64,000 bases of DNA from assembly GCF_000025345.1 (NCBI RefSeq), contig NC_013757.1:3596001-3660000 (forward strand), in the 5' to 3' direction. Position numbers and translations under genes: made by a program. Shown piece after piece: positions 17,438-27,178 of the stretch (the stretch's first letter is position 1; each line of letters opens with the position of its first letter). A model generated the notes under the pieces. The model saw only the letters and a list, made by a program, of their open reading frames with translations, ran no database searches and was not told the origin of the DNA. This DNA is from Geodermatophilus obscurus DSM 43160. Lineage in GTDB: Bacteria; Actinomycetota; Actinomycetes; Mycobacteriales; Geodermatophilaceae.

Positions 17438-19258
17438 GTGCCGCACCCGACCACCTCGCTGGTCCGGGCGACGACCTGGCTGATGCTGGCGCTCGGCGCG
17501 GTCTACGCGATCACCCTCGTGCCGGGGGTGCGCCCGACGCCCGGCTACCGGGCGGGTCTCGACTGGTGGCTCAACATGGCCGTCGACGGCCTCGTCATCC
17601 TCGTGGTCCTGCTCCGCGTCCTGGCCGACCGAACGGACCGGGCGGCCTGGCTGCTCATGGCCCTGGGTCTCGTCGCCGCCTTCGCCGGCAGCACCACCTA
17701 CTTCGCGTACTACCAGCACCTCGACCCGATCCCCAGTCCCTCGTGGGCGGATGCGGGGTGGTTGGTCTTCTACACCCTGCTCGCCATGGGACTGGTGCTG
17801 AGGTTGCGCACCCGGGCGCGCAGCATGCCCTCCAGCCTCTCCCTCGACGGGCTGATCGCCGGCCTGACGGCCGCGGCCCTGGCGGAGAACTACGTCGAGG
17901 GAGCGGCCGTCCCCCTCGGGGGGGACGACGTCACGCCGCTGACCGCGGCCTACCCGCTCGCCGACCTGATCCTGCTGGCCCTGGCGGTCGCCGCGCTCGC
18001 CATGCTCGGGACGGGCGCCGGCTGGTCCTGGTGGCTGCTGTGCGCGTCGTTCGTGACCTTCTTCGTGACCGACACGATCTACGCGGGTCTGGTGGCGGAC
18101 GACGCCTACGTCGGCGGCGAGCCGGTCGACCTCGGGTGGCTGCTGGCCCGGCTGCTGCTGGCCGGCGCGGCGCTGGCGTCACTGCGCGCGAGGGAGTCGC
18201 AGACCGTGGACCTGGAGGGGGTCACCGTCCTGGTCCTCCCCGGCGTCTGCGGCCTCGCCGTCCTCGGGCTGCTCTTCCACGGCAGCGTGTCCGGTCTCAG
18301 CCCGGTCGCCGCGGTCCTCGCGCTGGTCGCCGGCGTGCTCATGGTCGGTCGGACGGCCTTGACGTTCCGGGAGCTGCGGGTGCTCACCGAGGCCCGCCAG
18401 CGCGCGCTGAGCGAACGCCTCGTCGAGGCCCAGGACGACGAGCGGGCCCGCATCGCCGCCGACGTCCACGACGACTCCGTCCAGGCGCTGGCGGCCGTGG
18501 ACCTGCGCCTGGGCGCCCTCCGGAACCGGTTGCGCGCCCGCGCACCGGAGGAGGCCGCCGGCGTCGAGACCGTGATGGACGCCGTTCACGGCGCGAGCGT
18601 GCGGCTGCGCTCCCTGCTGTTCGAGCTGGAGACGCCGGTCCTCGACGCGTCGCTGACCGACGGGCTGCGCGACGCGGCGGCCCAGGTGTTCGAGGACGGC
18701 GACGTCGCGTGGTCGGTCGAGGAGCGCGGGCGGGCACCCCTCCCGCAGCAGGTGCGGGTGTCGGCGTACCGGATCGCCCGCGAGGCGATGGTCAACGCCC
18801 GCAAGCACGCACGTGCCCGCCACGTGACCGTGACCGTCGACGCGACCGGTCGGGGCGTGGAGGTGCACGTCGTGGACGACGGCAGGGGGGTCGACGCCAC
18901 GGCGTCGGCGCGCTCGGGACGCCGGCACTCCGGTGTGGTCGCGATGCGCGACCGGGCGCTGGCGTCGGGCGGGTGGTGGCGGTCCCGGCCTGGACCGGGC
19001 GGTGTCGGCACCGCCGTGTCGTTCTTCCTCCCCCTGCCGGGCGCGGGCGTCGCCGGCGACCCGTCGGCGGGTCCCGGGCTGAGGGCCGAGCAGGCGGCGG
19101 ACGAGGTCGGCCGCGCCGGGCACGCCCACGACGAGGTGGCCCTGCACGCACCGGCGCAGCAGCACGGGGAGGTCGCCGGCGAGGGTCCCCTTGAGCAGGT
19201 AGGCGGATCCCCCGGCCGCCAGCACACGCGTCCACGTCGCCGGGTCCGCCTGCGCTGA
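17438..19258 (+). CDS. Membrane sensor histidine kinase (HisKA_3/NarX type)
   Basis: About 606-aa kinase. Roughly eight hydrophobic segments span residues 12-305. A coiled linker precedes the dimerisation/phosphoacceptor motif ERARIAADVHDDSVQALAAV (His344), and a HATPase_c domain ends near residue 534 (GGVGTAVSFFLPLP). The last about 70 residues (535-606) have no kinase homology and lie antisense to a broken response regulator, so the natural stop was probably lost. The start GTG 17438 has GGGAGG 4 nt upstream; the frame is open to 17276. The partner is probably the NarL-type regulator at 19624, or was the broken one at 19085-19487. Confidence 0.85.
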   Translation: MPHPTTSLVRATTWLMLALGAVYAITLVPGVRPTPGYRAGLDWWLNMAVDGLVILVVLLRVLADRTDRAAWLLMALGLVAAFAGSTTYFAYYQHLDPIPSPSWADAGWLVFYTLLAMGLVLRLRTRARSMPSSLSLDGLIAGLTAAALAENYVEGAAVPLGGDDVTPLTAAYPLADLILLALAVAALAMLGTGAGWSWWLLCASFVTFFVTDTIYAGLVADDAYVGGEPVDLGWLLARLLLAGAALASLRARESQTVDLEGVTVLVLPGVCGLAVLGLLFHGSVSGLSPVAAVLALVAGVLMVGRTALTFRELRVLTEARQRALSERLVEAQDDERARIAADVHDDSVQALAAVDLRLGALRNRLRARAPEEAAGVETVMDAVHGASVRLRSLLFELETPVLDASLTDGLRDAAAQVFEDGDVAWSVEERGRAPLPQQVRVSAYRIAREAMVNARKHARARHVTVTVDATGRGVEVHVVDDGRGVDATASARSGRRHSGVVAMRDRALASGGWWRSRPGPGGVGTAVSFFLPLPGAGVAGDPSAGPGLRAEQAADEVGRAGHAHDEVALHAPAQQHGEVAGEGPLEQVGGSPGRQHTRPRRRVRLR

Positions 19259-19487
19259 CACCCGGCGACGACGGGCCGACGGGGCAACCCGACCAGTCGC
19301 CGGACCAGGTCCGGACCGCCTCCCGGCATCCGCACGTCGGTCAGGACGAGTGCCGCGCGGTGCTCGCGAGCCGCCCTCACCGCGTCGTCGCCGTCGGCCA
19401 CCTCCGCCACGACACGGAAGCCCGGCTCGTGTGCGAGCAGCCCGGCCACGGCCGACCCGATCCGGGGTCGTCGTCGGCGATCACCAC
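19085..19487 (-). pseudogene. Broken response-regulator receiver domain
   Basis: Three minus-strand frames together spell a receiver domain. VVIADDDP starts at GTG 19487. Then, shifted near 19465, comes AGLLAHEPGFRVVAEVADGD and LVLTDVRMPGGGPDLVRR. Shifted again near 19260 comes AQADPATWTRVLAAGGSAYL followed by LLKGTLAGDLPVLLRR. At least two indels are needed. The expected LuxR/NarL DNA-binding domain after VRRLLG is absent, so the gene is also truncated. It lies antisense to the 3' extension of the histidine kinase. The order kinase then convergent remnant suggests a former partner gene rearranged after duplication of the 19624 regulator. Confidence 0.75.
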
Positions 19488-19623
19488 GGTGATCTCGCCG
19501 CGGACTGAGGTCACCAGGACCACGCTGGCGCAGGACGCTCCGGTTGTCGTGATGCGTGCGCACCGCCCGTGTAGTGCTCGCGCACCAGACGACCACCCCC
19601 TGGATGCGTGTCAGAATCCGAGA

Positions 19624-20298
19624 GTGATCCGGTCCGGAACTTCCGACGGGCCCTCCCCGGCCTCGGTGCGGATCCTGGTCATCGACGACCACCAGATGTT
19701 CGCCGCCAGCCTCGCCCAGGCCCTGCAGTCCGAGCCGGACCTGCTCGTCGTCGGGCAGGGGACGTCGATCGCCGAGGCGCGGAACCTGATGGCGTCGGCC
19801 GCTCCCGACGTCGTCCTCCTGGACCACCGCCTGCCAGACGGCGACGGGGTGGGGGCGATCGCCTGGCTGCACGCCATCCGGCCCTCCGCGAAGATCGTGG
19901 TGCTGACCGCCACGACCTCCGATCGCGTGCTCGTCGCCGCCATGGAGGCCGGTGCCGCGGGGTTCATCGCCAAGACACAGCGGCTGGACGACGTCATCGA
20001 GGGCGTGCGGGCTGCCGCCCAGGGCGAGTCCGTGGTCAACGTCAAACTGCTCACCCGGCTCCTGCCCCGCCTGCACCGGCAGAGCGGCGGCGGCGGGGCC
20101 GTGCTGACCGAGCGCGAGCGCGAGATCCTCGACCTGCTGGCCCGGGGGCTGTCCAACGCCGACATCGCCCAGCAGTTGACGATCAGCGTGCACACCGTCC
20201 GGAACCACGTGGCGAACCTCTCGGCCAAGCTCGGTGCGCACTCGAAGCTCGAGGTCCTGTCCATCGCCGTCCGGGACGGCCTGGTCGACGGCACCTGA
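19624..20298 (+). CDS. NarL/LuxR-type response regulator
   Basis: About 224-aa DNA-binding regulator. The receiver domain has acidic pocket VIDDHQ (about 19-24), phosphoacceptor Asp67 in VVLLDHRLPDGDG and conserved Lys in GFIAKTQ. The C-terminal LuxR-type HTH (about 160-222) has LTEREREILDLLARGLSNAD and ISVHTVRNHV. The start is GTG 19624; the frame is open further upstream but overlaps the broken regulator region. Likely paired with the kinase at 17438, which it follows in the same direction across the antisense remnant. Target genes unknown. Confidence 0.9.
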   Translation: MIRSGTSDGPSPASVRILVIDDHQMFAASLAQALQSEPDLLVVGQGTSIAEARNLMASAAPDVVLLDHRLPDGDGVGAIAWLHAIRPSAKIVVLTATTSDRVLVAAMEAGAAGFIAKTQRLDDVIEGVRAAAQGESVVNVKLLTRLLPRLHRQSGGGGAVLTEREREILDLLARGLSNADIAQQLTISVHTVRNHVANLSAKLGAHSKLEVLSIAVRDGLVDGT

Positions 20299-20615
20299 CC
20301 GCCGTCCGGGTGCCGGACGCAGGCGCTGGTGCGAACACACCGGGCGGTTGGCACGGGCGCACCTGAGCGCGGCTCCGAGGCACGCCCGCGGCTCCTCGGA
20401 CCTGACGCCCCGTTGAGCTGATCGGGACACCGGAGCGGAGATCGGGCCTGCTGACCGGATCCACGGTGGAGGCCGACAGCGTCCCCAGGACGGAGCCCGG
20501 TAGGGGCGCCGTCCTGGCCGTCCTCCCGGCCGGTCCGCCGCCGCCGAGGCGTCGGTGACGCACGGCCCACGCCGTCCCCGTCAGCGGAGCTCGGGGCGTG
20601 TCCACCGGCAGGCGA
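20299..20615. other. Intergenic region with no recognised gene
   Basis: 317 bp between the converging NarL-type regulator and CoA-transferase genes. No ORF with family features, tRNA or strong hairpin with T-run is seen. It probably contains only the 3' untranslated ends of both genes. Confidence 0.6.
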
Positions 20616-22517
20616 TCAGCGAGCGTGCTCGCTGAAGTTGGCGTAGAGGTCGTGCTCGGAGAACTCCCGGCCCAACTGGCGCCGGAAGAACGCATTGGTC
20701 GAATAGCGCGTCGAGGAGAGGAAGAAGCGCTCCTCGTTGCTCCTGACCATTGCGAAGAAGGGGTCAGCTGCGTCAGGGCCGAGGTCGAAGTTGTCGTAGT
20801 TGACGACGACGTGCACCCGGCGGTCGAGCGCGGAGAACCGGCGGTCGAGGTCCCGGGCCAGGTCGTCGGCGTCCTGCGCGGTTCCCAGCCGCAGCCCCTC
20901 GAAGTTGACGTAGACGGTGTCGGTGGCGGCGTCGAACCGGAAGCGCTCGTCCATGCCGACCGGAGGCCGGTCGCGCAGCCCCATCGGCCGGTCGCGGAAG
21001 ATGACCTCCTCCATCGTGCAGAGGTCGTCGCTGACGACCGGAGCGACGTCCATGTGGGCCAGCACGTCCCGCTCCACGTCGACGCCCGGGGCGACCTCGA
21101 CCAGCTCGAGACCCCGCTCGGTCAGCCGCAGGACGCACCGCTCGGTGACGTAGTGGACGGACTGCCCGCGCTCCGCGGCCAGGCGCCCGTTGAAGGTCAC
21201 CTGCCCGACCCGGTCGCGGAACTTGGCGACCGCGCCGGTGTCGTCGACGACCAGTGCGCCGTCGCGCACCGCCACCCGCGAGCGGGCGGTGAACGTGCCG
21301 AGGAAGAAGATCGCCTTGGCGTTCTGGCTGATGTTGATGAAGCCGCCCGCACCGGCGAGCCTGCGACCGAAGCGGCTGACGTTGACGTTCCCCTCCGCAT
21401 CGGCCTCCGCCATGCCCAGGAACGCCTGGTCCAGCCCGCCGCCGTCGTAGAAGTCGAACTGGTACGGCTGGTCGATGATCGCCTGCGGGTTGACGACGGC
21501 GCCGAAGCTGAGCCCGCCGGCCGGGATGCCACCGACCCCACCGGGCTCGACGGTCAGCGTGATCAGGTCGAGGATCCGCTCCTCGGCCGCCACCGCCGCG
21601 ACCCCCTCGGGGATGCCGATCCCGAGGTTCACCACCGCGTTGGTCGACAGGAACATCGCGGCGCGGCGGGCGATCACCTTGCGCGCGTCGAGGGGCATCG
21701 GGGCCAGCCCGGTGCTGGGCGCGGTGATCTCCCCCGTGTAGGCGGGGTTGTGGGCTTCGGCGAAGGTCTGACCGTGGTTGGCGGGCTGCGCGACGACGAC
21801 CGCGTCGACCAGGATGCCGGGGACCCTCACCTCGCGCGGGCTCAGCGTCCGGTGCTCGGTGACCCGCTCGACCTGCACGATCACCACCCCACCGGAGTTC
21901 TTGGCCGCCTGCGCCATCGACAGCACCTCGAGGGTGAGCGCCTCACGCTCCATCGTGATGTTGCCCTCGGGGTCGGCCGTCGTCCCGCGCAGCAGGGCCA
22001 CGTGCACCGGCTGCGCGGGGAAGAACAGGTGCTCCTCCCCGCGCAGCGTCACCAGCTCGACCAGTTCCTCGGTGGTGCACTCGTTCATCCGGCCGCCCCC
22101 GTGGCGCGGATCGACGAACGTGCCGAGCCCGACCTTGGTCACCACGCCCGGGCGCCCGCCGGCGATCTCCCGGAACAGGTGGCTGATGACCCCCTGCGGC
22201 CAGCAGTACGCCTCGATGCGGTCGTCGAGGGCGAGCACGCCCAGGCTCGGCACGAGCCCCCAGTGCCCGCCGATGACCCGGCGCACCATGCCCTCGGCGC
22301 CGAAGTGGTTCAGTCCGCGCGCACCGCCGTCGCCCTGGCCCGCCGCGTAGACCAGGGTGAGGTCCCGCGGCGAGCCGGTGGCCTCGAACCGCCGTTCCAG
22401 CGCGAGCGCCAACTCCTCGGCGAACCCGACGCCGACGAACCCGCCGGTGGCGACGGTGTCACCGTCGAGAACGATCTGCGCCGCGGCGTCGGCCGAGATG
22501 ACCTTGTTGCGGTGCAC
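20616..22517 (-). CDS. Propionate-type (acyl/acetate) CoA-transferase
   Basis: 633-aa family I CoA-transferase that swaps CoA between short-chain acyl-CoA and acetate or similar acids. Both halves are fused: the alpha-like half has [19 protein letters not shown]. The beta-like half has [17 protein letters not shown] and the catalytic glutamate Glu324 in [10 protein letters not shown], then [20 protein letters not shown]. About 100 extra residues after the transferase core (from about 530) contain NYDNFDLGP and a Phe/Arg-rich end; such tails occur in longer YdiF-type members. Start GTG 22517. A GntP-type permease lies about 590 bp upstream in the same direction and may deliver the acid substrate. 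Confidence 0.88.
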   Translation of the reverse strand: MHRNKVISADAAAQIVLDGDTVATGGFVGVGFAEELALALERRFEATGSPRDLTLVYAAGQGDGGARGLNHFGAEGMVRRVIGGHWGLVPSLGVLALDDRIEAYCWPQGVISHLFREIAGGRPGVVTKVGLGTFVDPRHGGGRMNECTTEELVELVTLRGEEHLFFPAQPVHVALLRGTTADPEGNITMEREALTLEVLSMAQAAKNSGGVVIVQVERVTEHRTLSPREVRVPGILVDAVVVAQPANHGQTFAEAHNPAYTGEITAPSTGLAPMPLDARKVIARRAAMFLSTNAVVNLGIGIPEGVAAVAAEERILDLITLTVEPGGVGGIPAGGLSFGAVVNPQAIIDQPYQFDFYDGGGLDQAFLGMAEADAEGNVNVSRFGRRLAGAGGFINISQNAKAIFFLGTFTARSRVAVRDGALVVDDTGAVAKFRDRVGQVTFNGRLAAERGQSVHYVTERCVLRLTERGLELVEVAPGVDVERDVLAHMDVAPVVSDDLCTMEEVIFRDRPMGLRDRPPVGMDERFRFDAATDTVYVNFEGLRLGTAQDADDLARDLDRRFSALDRRVHVVVNYDNFDLGPDAADPFFAMVRSNEERFFLSSTRYSTNAFFRRQLGREFSEHDLYANFSEHAR

Positions 22518-22530
22518 CGGACGGCGGGGC

Positions 22531-22716
22531 TCAGCGCCGGCCGGCGCCGGCCGGCGCCCGAGCGGCGGCGAGGACCCGCGTCACGTCGCTGCGCGCGGTC
22601 TCCCGGTCGAGGACGACGGCGATCACCAGAAGCACCGCGGCACCGGCGAGGTCCAGCGAGCGGCGCGGGAGCCGACCGGACGACGGGCCGGCGGTCCTGC
22701 GCAGGAGGTGGCGCAC
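22531..22716 (-). CDS. Possible small single-helix membrane protein
   Basis: A 61-aa frame starting at GTG 22716 with GGGGA upstream and ending 13 nt before the CoA-transferase start. It has a basic N-terminus and one hydrophobic helix ([17 protein letters not shown]). No family is recognised. Position suggests translation ahead of the CoA-transferase, but coding is unproven, and the longer frame to 23067 is not convincing. Confidence 0.3.
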   Translation of the reverse strand: MRHLLRRTAGPSSGRLPRRSLDLAGAAVLLVIAVVLDRETARSDVTRVLAAARAPAGAGRR

Positions 22717-23110
22717 GGTCCCCGCGAGGGCCGTCGTGCAGGGAACCGTCGGGGCTGCGCAGCTCGGCGCCGCACGGGATCGGGCAGTGCCCACGGACGA
22801 CTGTGCCGATCCACGGTCACCTCCTCGCTGCCCGGAGCGTGGCCACAGCATCCACGGGTTGCGCCACGTCGGCGAGTCGTGGAGCTGCCCGACGCCGGAC
22901 AGGGAGGGACGCCGGCGAGGGAGGCCGCGGTGTCCTGGTGTTGCCGCGGGGCGGGATCGGTGCACCGGACCCCGATCGACGACAGCCGCGGAGCACCGCA
23001 GCGAGGAGCGGACGGCGGCAGTGCTCCGGGTGACCGGCTGGCCGGCCGACCGTCGCCGATACGGCATGCGGTCGGCCGGCCTCCCCCGGGCCTGTGCGGG
23101 CGGGCGCGGG
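22717..23110. other. Intergenic region upstream of CoA-transferase
   Basis: About 394 bp between the permease stop and the small frame at 22531-22716. No gene family, tRNA or repeat is recognised. It may hold the promoter for the CoA-transferase unit. Confidence 0.5.
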
Positions 23111-24676
23111 TCAGAAGCCTCCGAAGAGGGTGCCGAGCACGATCACCACGATCAGGGCCAGCACCGGGATGGCGACGGCCACCACGGCGATGTCCTTGTA
23201 GGACTGCCGATGGGTCAGCCCGCAGATGGCGAGCAGGGTGATGACGGCGCCGTTGTGCGGCAGGGCGTCGAATCCACCGGAGGCGAGGGTGGTCACCCGG
23301 TGCATGAGCTCGAGGCTGATGCCCTGCGCCTCGGCGAGGTCGCGGAAGGTCTCACCGAGCGTCTGCAGCGCGATGCTCATGCCGCCGGAAGCCGAGCCGG
23401 TGATGCCGGCGAGCACGTTGACCGAGACGGCGAGGGAGATCAGGGGGTTGTCCGAGACTCCCAGCACGGCGTCGCGCACCACGCGGAAGGCCGGCAGCGA
23501 GGCGATGACCGCGCCATAGCCGACCTCGCTGGCGGTGTTGAAGATGGGCAGCAGCGAGCCCATCGTGCCGGCGTTGACCGACTCCTTGGCGCTGGCGAAC
23601 CGCTTCCAGTTGAGGGCGAGGATGAGCGCGCAGGAGGTGACCAGCGCGACGATGATCGCCCAGATGCCGCCGACGGTCTGGATGTCGGTGGCGCCGTAGG
23701 CGTCCTGCGCCAGGTAGTCGGTGTCCATGGCGGGGAAGACCCACGTCACCAGTACGTAGTTCAAGGCGACGACCACGAAGATCGGCAGGTAGGACACCGC
23801 CACCGACGGCCGGTTCGCCGGCTGCTCGGTCTGCACGTCGACATCGGAGCTGCCGGCCGCGGAGCTGTGGGCGGGCCGGTCGAGCTCTCCGGTGGGGTCG
23901 GCCGCCCCGGTGCCCGGGCCGGCCGCGCCCCCACCCGGGCCGGCCGCCCCGGAAGGCAGCGGGCGCGGCCCCCCCGAGCCGGCGGCACCGGGTGCGGTGT
24001 CGTCGGGGTCGTCCGGGGTGCGGGAGGGTTCGTCGAGGTACCCCTCCCCGGCCGCCGCGGCCCGCCGCGCCCGGAAGGTCAGCCAGGCCATGCCGCCACC
24101 GAACATGATCAGACCGGCGATCGTGCCGAGGACCGGCGCAGCAAAGGCGTTGGTGCCGAAGAAGGGCGCCGGGATGGCGTTCTGGATGGCCGGGGTGCCG
24201 GGCAGCGCGGTCATCGTGAAGGTGAACGAACCCAGCGCGATCGTGGCCGGGATGAGCCGCTTGGGGACGCCGGCCTCGCGGAACAGCGCCGCGGCGATGG
24301 GGAACACCGCGAAGGCGACGACGAACAGCGACACGCCTCCGTAGGTGAGGATGCCGCAGGACAGGACGATCGCGAGGATCGCCCGCGTCCCGCCGAGCTT
24401 GTCGACGATGGAGTGCGCGATCACCCGGGCCGCGCCGGAGTCGTCCATCAGCTTGCCGAAGATGGCCCCGAGCAGGAACAGCGGGAAGTAGGTGATGGCG
24501 TAGTTGCCCAGGGCTGGCATGAAGACCTGGGTGTAGGTGGCCAACAGTGGCAGGCCCCCGGCGAACGCGGTGGCCAGCAGCGCCATCAACGGCGCGAGGA
24601 TCAGCACGTTGATCCCGCGGTAGGCCAGCACGATCAACAGCACCAGCGACAGGATGATCCCGATCAATCCGAGCAT
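23111..24676 (-). CDS. GntP-family organic acid/proton symporter
   Basis: About 521-aa polytopic permease. Family features are the N-terminal helices with YRGINVLILAPLMALLATAF, the loop NYAITYFPLFLLGAIFGKLM and the C-terminal segment SGGMSIALQTLGETF. GntP members import gluconate or related hydroxy acids. Between helices, residues about 230-300 form a Gly/Pro/Ala-rich linker not typical of GntP proteins; it is probably cytoplasmic and disordered. The start ATG 24676 has GGGAGG 9 nt upstream, which fixes the N-terminus (the open frame runs on to 24709). Likely linked in function to the CoA-transferase downstream: uptake then CoA activation of a short-chain acid. Confidence 0.85.
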   Translation of the reverse strand: MLGLIGIILSLVLLIVLAYRGINVLILAPLMALLATAFAGGLPLLATYTQVFMPALGNYAITYFPLFLLGAIFGKLMDDSGAARVIAHSIVDKLGGTRAILAIVLSCGILTYGGVSLFVVAFAVFPIAAALFREAGVPKRLIPATIALGSFTFTMTALPGTPAIQNAIPAPFFGTNAFAAPVLGTIAGLIMFGGGMAWLTFRARRAAAAGEGYLDEPSRTPDDPDDTAPGAAGSGGPRPLPSGAAGPGGGAAGPGTGAADPTGELDRPAHSSAAGSSDVDVQTEQPANRPSVAVSYLPIFVVVALNYVLVTWVFPAMDTDYLAQDAYGATDIQTVGGIWAIIVALVTSCALILALNWKRFASAKESVNAGTMGSLLPIFNTASEVGYGAVIASLPAFRVVRDAVLGVSDNPLISLAVSVNVLAGITGSASGGMSIALQTLGETFRDLAEAQGISLELMHRVTTLASGGFDALPHNGAVITLLAICGLTHRQSYKDIAVVAVAIPVLALIVVIVLGTLFGGF

Positions 24677-24912
24677 GTGACGTTCCTCCCTGCCAGCGGC
24701 TCTCTCCACGACCGTGGCGGGCAGTCATCGTGCCCTACGCCACATCGCCCCTTGCGCCCCACCGGCCGGGCGGCGCACGGCCGCCGTGGACCCGGCGCTC
24801 GGCCGAGCGCGGACCCGGTGCGGACCGGAGCCGTCCCCATACGCTCGGGGCAGCACGGCCACGTGCTCCCGGACGCCCCACCCGTCCTGCTCGGACCGCT
24901 GGACGTCGGCAC

Positions 24913-25479
24913 CTAGGGCCGTCGGACGGTGTAGCGCAGCAGGACGACACCGTTACCGAACCGCCGGTTCTCCACCAGCTCCAGGTCGGTCGGGTCGTCG
25001 GCGGTCTCGAACAGCCGTCGACCGCGGCCGATGACGACCGGGTTGATGTACAGCCGGTACTGGTCGACCAGGTCCAGCCGGCGAAAGGTCTCGACCAGGT
25101 CGACCCCGCCGAGCGTCATGTCCCCGCCGGGCTGCTGCTTCAGTGCGCGGATCTCGTCGGCGTCCACCTCTGCCCGCAGCGAGGCGTTGGGGCCGACCTC
25201 CTGCAGCGTGCGGGAGAACACGATCTTCGGCACCGCCCGCCAGATGCCGGCGAACTCGCGCATGGTCGGCGGGGAGTCCGGGTCCTGGTCGGCCGTCGGC
25301 CAGAACTCCTCCATGAGCTCGTAGGTGACCCGGCCCTCCAGGAAGGTGCTGTTGGTCGCGAGCTGCTCGTTGAAGTGCGCGTGCAACTCCTCGTCGACGA
25401 GGTGCCAGCTCAGGTCGTGGTCGGGCCCCTCGAAGTAGCCGTCCAGCGACAGCATCATGTGCACGACGATCTCCCGCAT
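24913..25479 (-). CDS. RibD C-terminal/dihydrofolate-reductase-fold family protein
   Basis: 188-aa reductase-fold protein. The N-terminal strand-helix (VVHMMLSLDGYFEGPDHDLS) and the C-terminal pattern RLYINPVVIGRGRRLFE are typical of the DHFR-like RibD C-terminal family. A mid-protein motif (GGDMTLGGVDLVETF) matches the nucleotide-binding loop. Members reduce pteridine or pyrimidine-like substrates with NADPH, but the substrate here is unknown. ATG 25479 is preceded by AGGAGG. It is the ancestral chromosomal neighbour on the 3' side of rnpB if the 25636-35516 island is removed. Confidence 0.85.
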   Translation of the reverse strand: MREIVVHMMLSLDGYFEGPDHDLSWHLVDEELHAHFNEQLATNSTFLEGRVTYELMEEFWPTADQDPDSPPTMREFAGIWRAVPKIVFSRTLQEVGPNASLRAEVDADEIRALKQQPGGDMTLGGVDLVETFRRLDLVDQYRLYINPVVIGRGRRLFETADDPTDLELVENRRFGNGVVLLRYTVRRP

Positions 25480-25635
25480 GCGTCCTCCTGATCCACGACT
25501 CGGTCCGGGAGCTGGGACCGGCGGACGCGGGCAATCTCATCGGGCCGCGGACACCTGCCGCGGTGGACGCCGTGCTCGGCCGGGTCGCGGACCCGTGCAG
25601 ACCGACGCCCACCGCTGACGGCGCTCCTGCGGGTC

Positions 25636-25671
25636 GGCGGAGGCGACGGACGAGTCGGCCTGTACGCCGGG
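25636..25671. repeat. attL-like copy of the rnpB 3' end
   Basis: 36 bp identical to 35481-35516. It contains one strand of the RNase P RNA P1 helix (ACGGACGAGTCGGCC) plus flanking bases. No other rnpB sequence follows it, so it marks the distal end of the inserted island. The rest of 25480-25901 holds no recognised gene; 25480-25635 is the promoter side of the DHFR-fold gene. Confidence 0.9.
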
Positions 25672-25901
25672 AACGGTCAAGCAGGGAAAGGACCCGTATC
25701 GACGCGATGGGAGACCGTGCTTGGCCAGCATTAATCACCCTCTGTAGTCACAGGCCGTCGCATCCTGACGCGGTGGGATGCGCCTCGGCTGTGCCCCTGA
25801 ACGGCCGACCCGGGTTTGTTGAGCCGGGCCGCGGCCTCTTCTCGTACTAGCCCGCCAAATATCTCTGAGGGATGTGGGGTCCAGGGGGCTTGCAGGTGGG
25901 G

Positions 25902-26117
25902 TCAGGAGGGCCCGGTCCGGCCCCGCCCATCCGCGTTCGGCCCGTTGAGCCGGGCGATGAGCGCGTCGAGGTGGGCTGTGAGGCTGTCGATGTCGGCGTC
26001 AAGCCGCCCGAAGGCTTTGCGGATCGCTCTCCGCTGCCAGACGAGCAGCCCCCAGCACGCGACCGCGTAGACGCCGAGGACGCCGACCACCAGCCACCAG
26101 CCGGCTGCCTCGCTCAT
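25902..26117 (-). CDS. Small single-helix membrane protein on the island
   Basis: 71-aa protein from ATG 26117 (GAGGCGAGA upstream). A single transmembrane helix (WWLVVGVLGVYAVACWGLLV, about 6-25) is followed by a basic turn and a short heptad-like helix (LDADIDSLTAHLDALIARL), suggesting a cytoplasmic coiled coil. No family is recognised. It is the first gene inside the left end of the island and could be cargo or a remnant. The 380 bp that follow (26118-26497) contain no gene that I can support. Confidence 0.5.
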   Translation of the reverse strand: MSEAAGWWLVVGVLGVYAVACWGLLVWQRRAIRKAFGRLDADIDSLTAHLDALIARLNGPNADGRGRTGPS

Positions 26118-26497
26118 GTTTCTCGCCTCGGGCGGCGGAAGCTCGGCTGGTCCTCGGCCTGCTGGTGCCATGACCAGCTGAGAGCGGCCTGCCTGGGACC
26201 CGTCCAGGCGACGGTTGCAATAATCGGCCGCATCGCTGACATGGGCGAGACCCTATGACTCGATCGCCCTGGCGGAGACTGCCGTTGGTCGGGGGCTCGC
26301 CTCCGGTGTCCCGTTACGCGGTTGCGCCGCAGTGCGCCCAGCCGGCCGCACGGGGGACCCGAGGTTGATGAACACGACTGTGGCCCCCTCGCACTACCCG
26401 GCTCAAGGTTTCTGGGGGATGTGGGGTGCCGGGGTAACGCTGAGCATCGGAAGTCGTCCTCTGTTGGAGTCATGCGGATGGGATGAATCCAGCATGA

Positions 26498-26935
26498 TCA
26501 GCGTGCCCGGGCGGGAATGGTGACGGCCCTCACCCCGCACGACCCGCTGAGAAGGCTGCTGAGCTTGTTGCGCTCGGCGGTGTCCATGGTCATCCGCCAG
26601 CGGTACTTCACCTGAACGCACTTGATCGCGTAGTCACAGCGGTTCGCTGTCAGGGGTGGCAGCCATTGGGCCGGGTTGTGGTGACCCCTCGGAGGAGTTG
26701 ACGTTGTCGGTGACGGCTTCGAGGGTCGCGCCGAAGGAAGGGTCGTGGCGCAGCGCTGCCGATCCGCGGCAGGCCAGCTACGAGCGCCGAACTCCCAGGC
26801 TTCCTTGAGGGCGCCGCGGTGATCGATGTCCATGTCGCTGGCCCGCGTCCACACTGCGCGGTCGTAGGGGCTGATCCAACGCCCCGACAGCACGGCGCAG
26901 CGCCGGGTCGTGCACGGCTGCCTGCGCCGCCGCAC
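26498..26935 (-). pseudogene. Remnant of a secreted-type HNH nuclease (DUF1524/GmrSD-like)
   Basis: Family blocks are recognisable but displaced between frames. VLSGRWISPYDRAVW and MDIDHRGALKEAWEFGARSW are in the main frame. DPSFGATLEAVTDNVNSSEG is in a second frame (near 26685-26755), and NPAQWLPPLTANRCDYA is back in the main frame. The DIDH motif is the start of the HNH site. The 5' end, including any signal peptide, is missing. Two compensating indels plus the missing N-terminus indicate decay. Intact homologues are common secreted nucleases in actinobacteria. Confidence 0.7.
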
Positions 26936-27178
26936 CCACTACGACGACGCACCGCCTGGCACACCGAACTCGATCAAGCTGCCGCTAGACGCTTACCACC
27001 GTGGGATGTCTGAAGGCGGCCTCAGACATATTCGAGGACTGAGCCCGGAGGTCGCCGTGTCGGGCCTGGTTCACATGCAAGAACTCGACGAGCGCGAGCC
27101 CTAACGATCGCTCGTTCGGCCCCCGATCACTCGTCCCTGCTTCAGGGCGCCACTTCTGGCGCAGAAGCGGTAAGGCTC

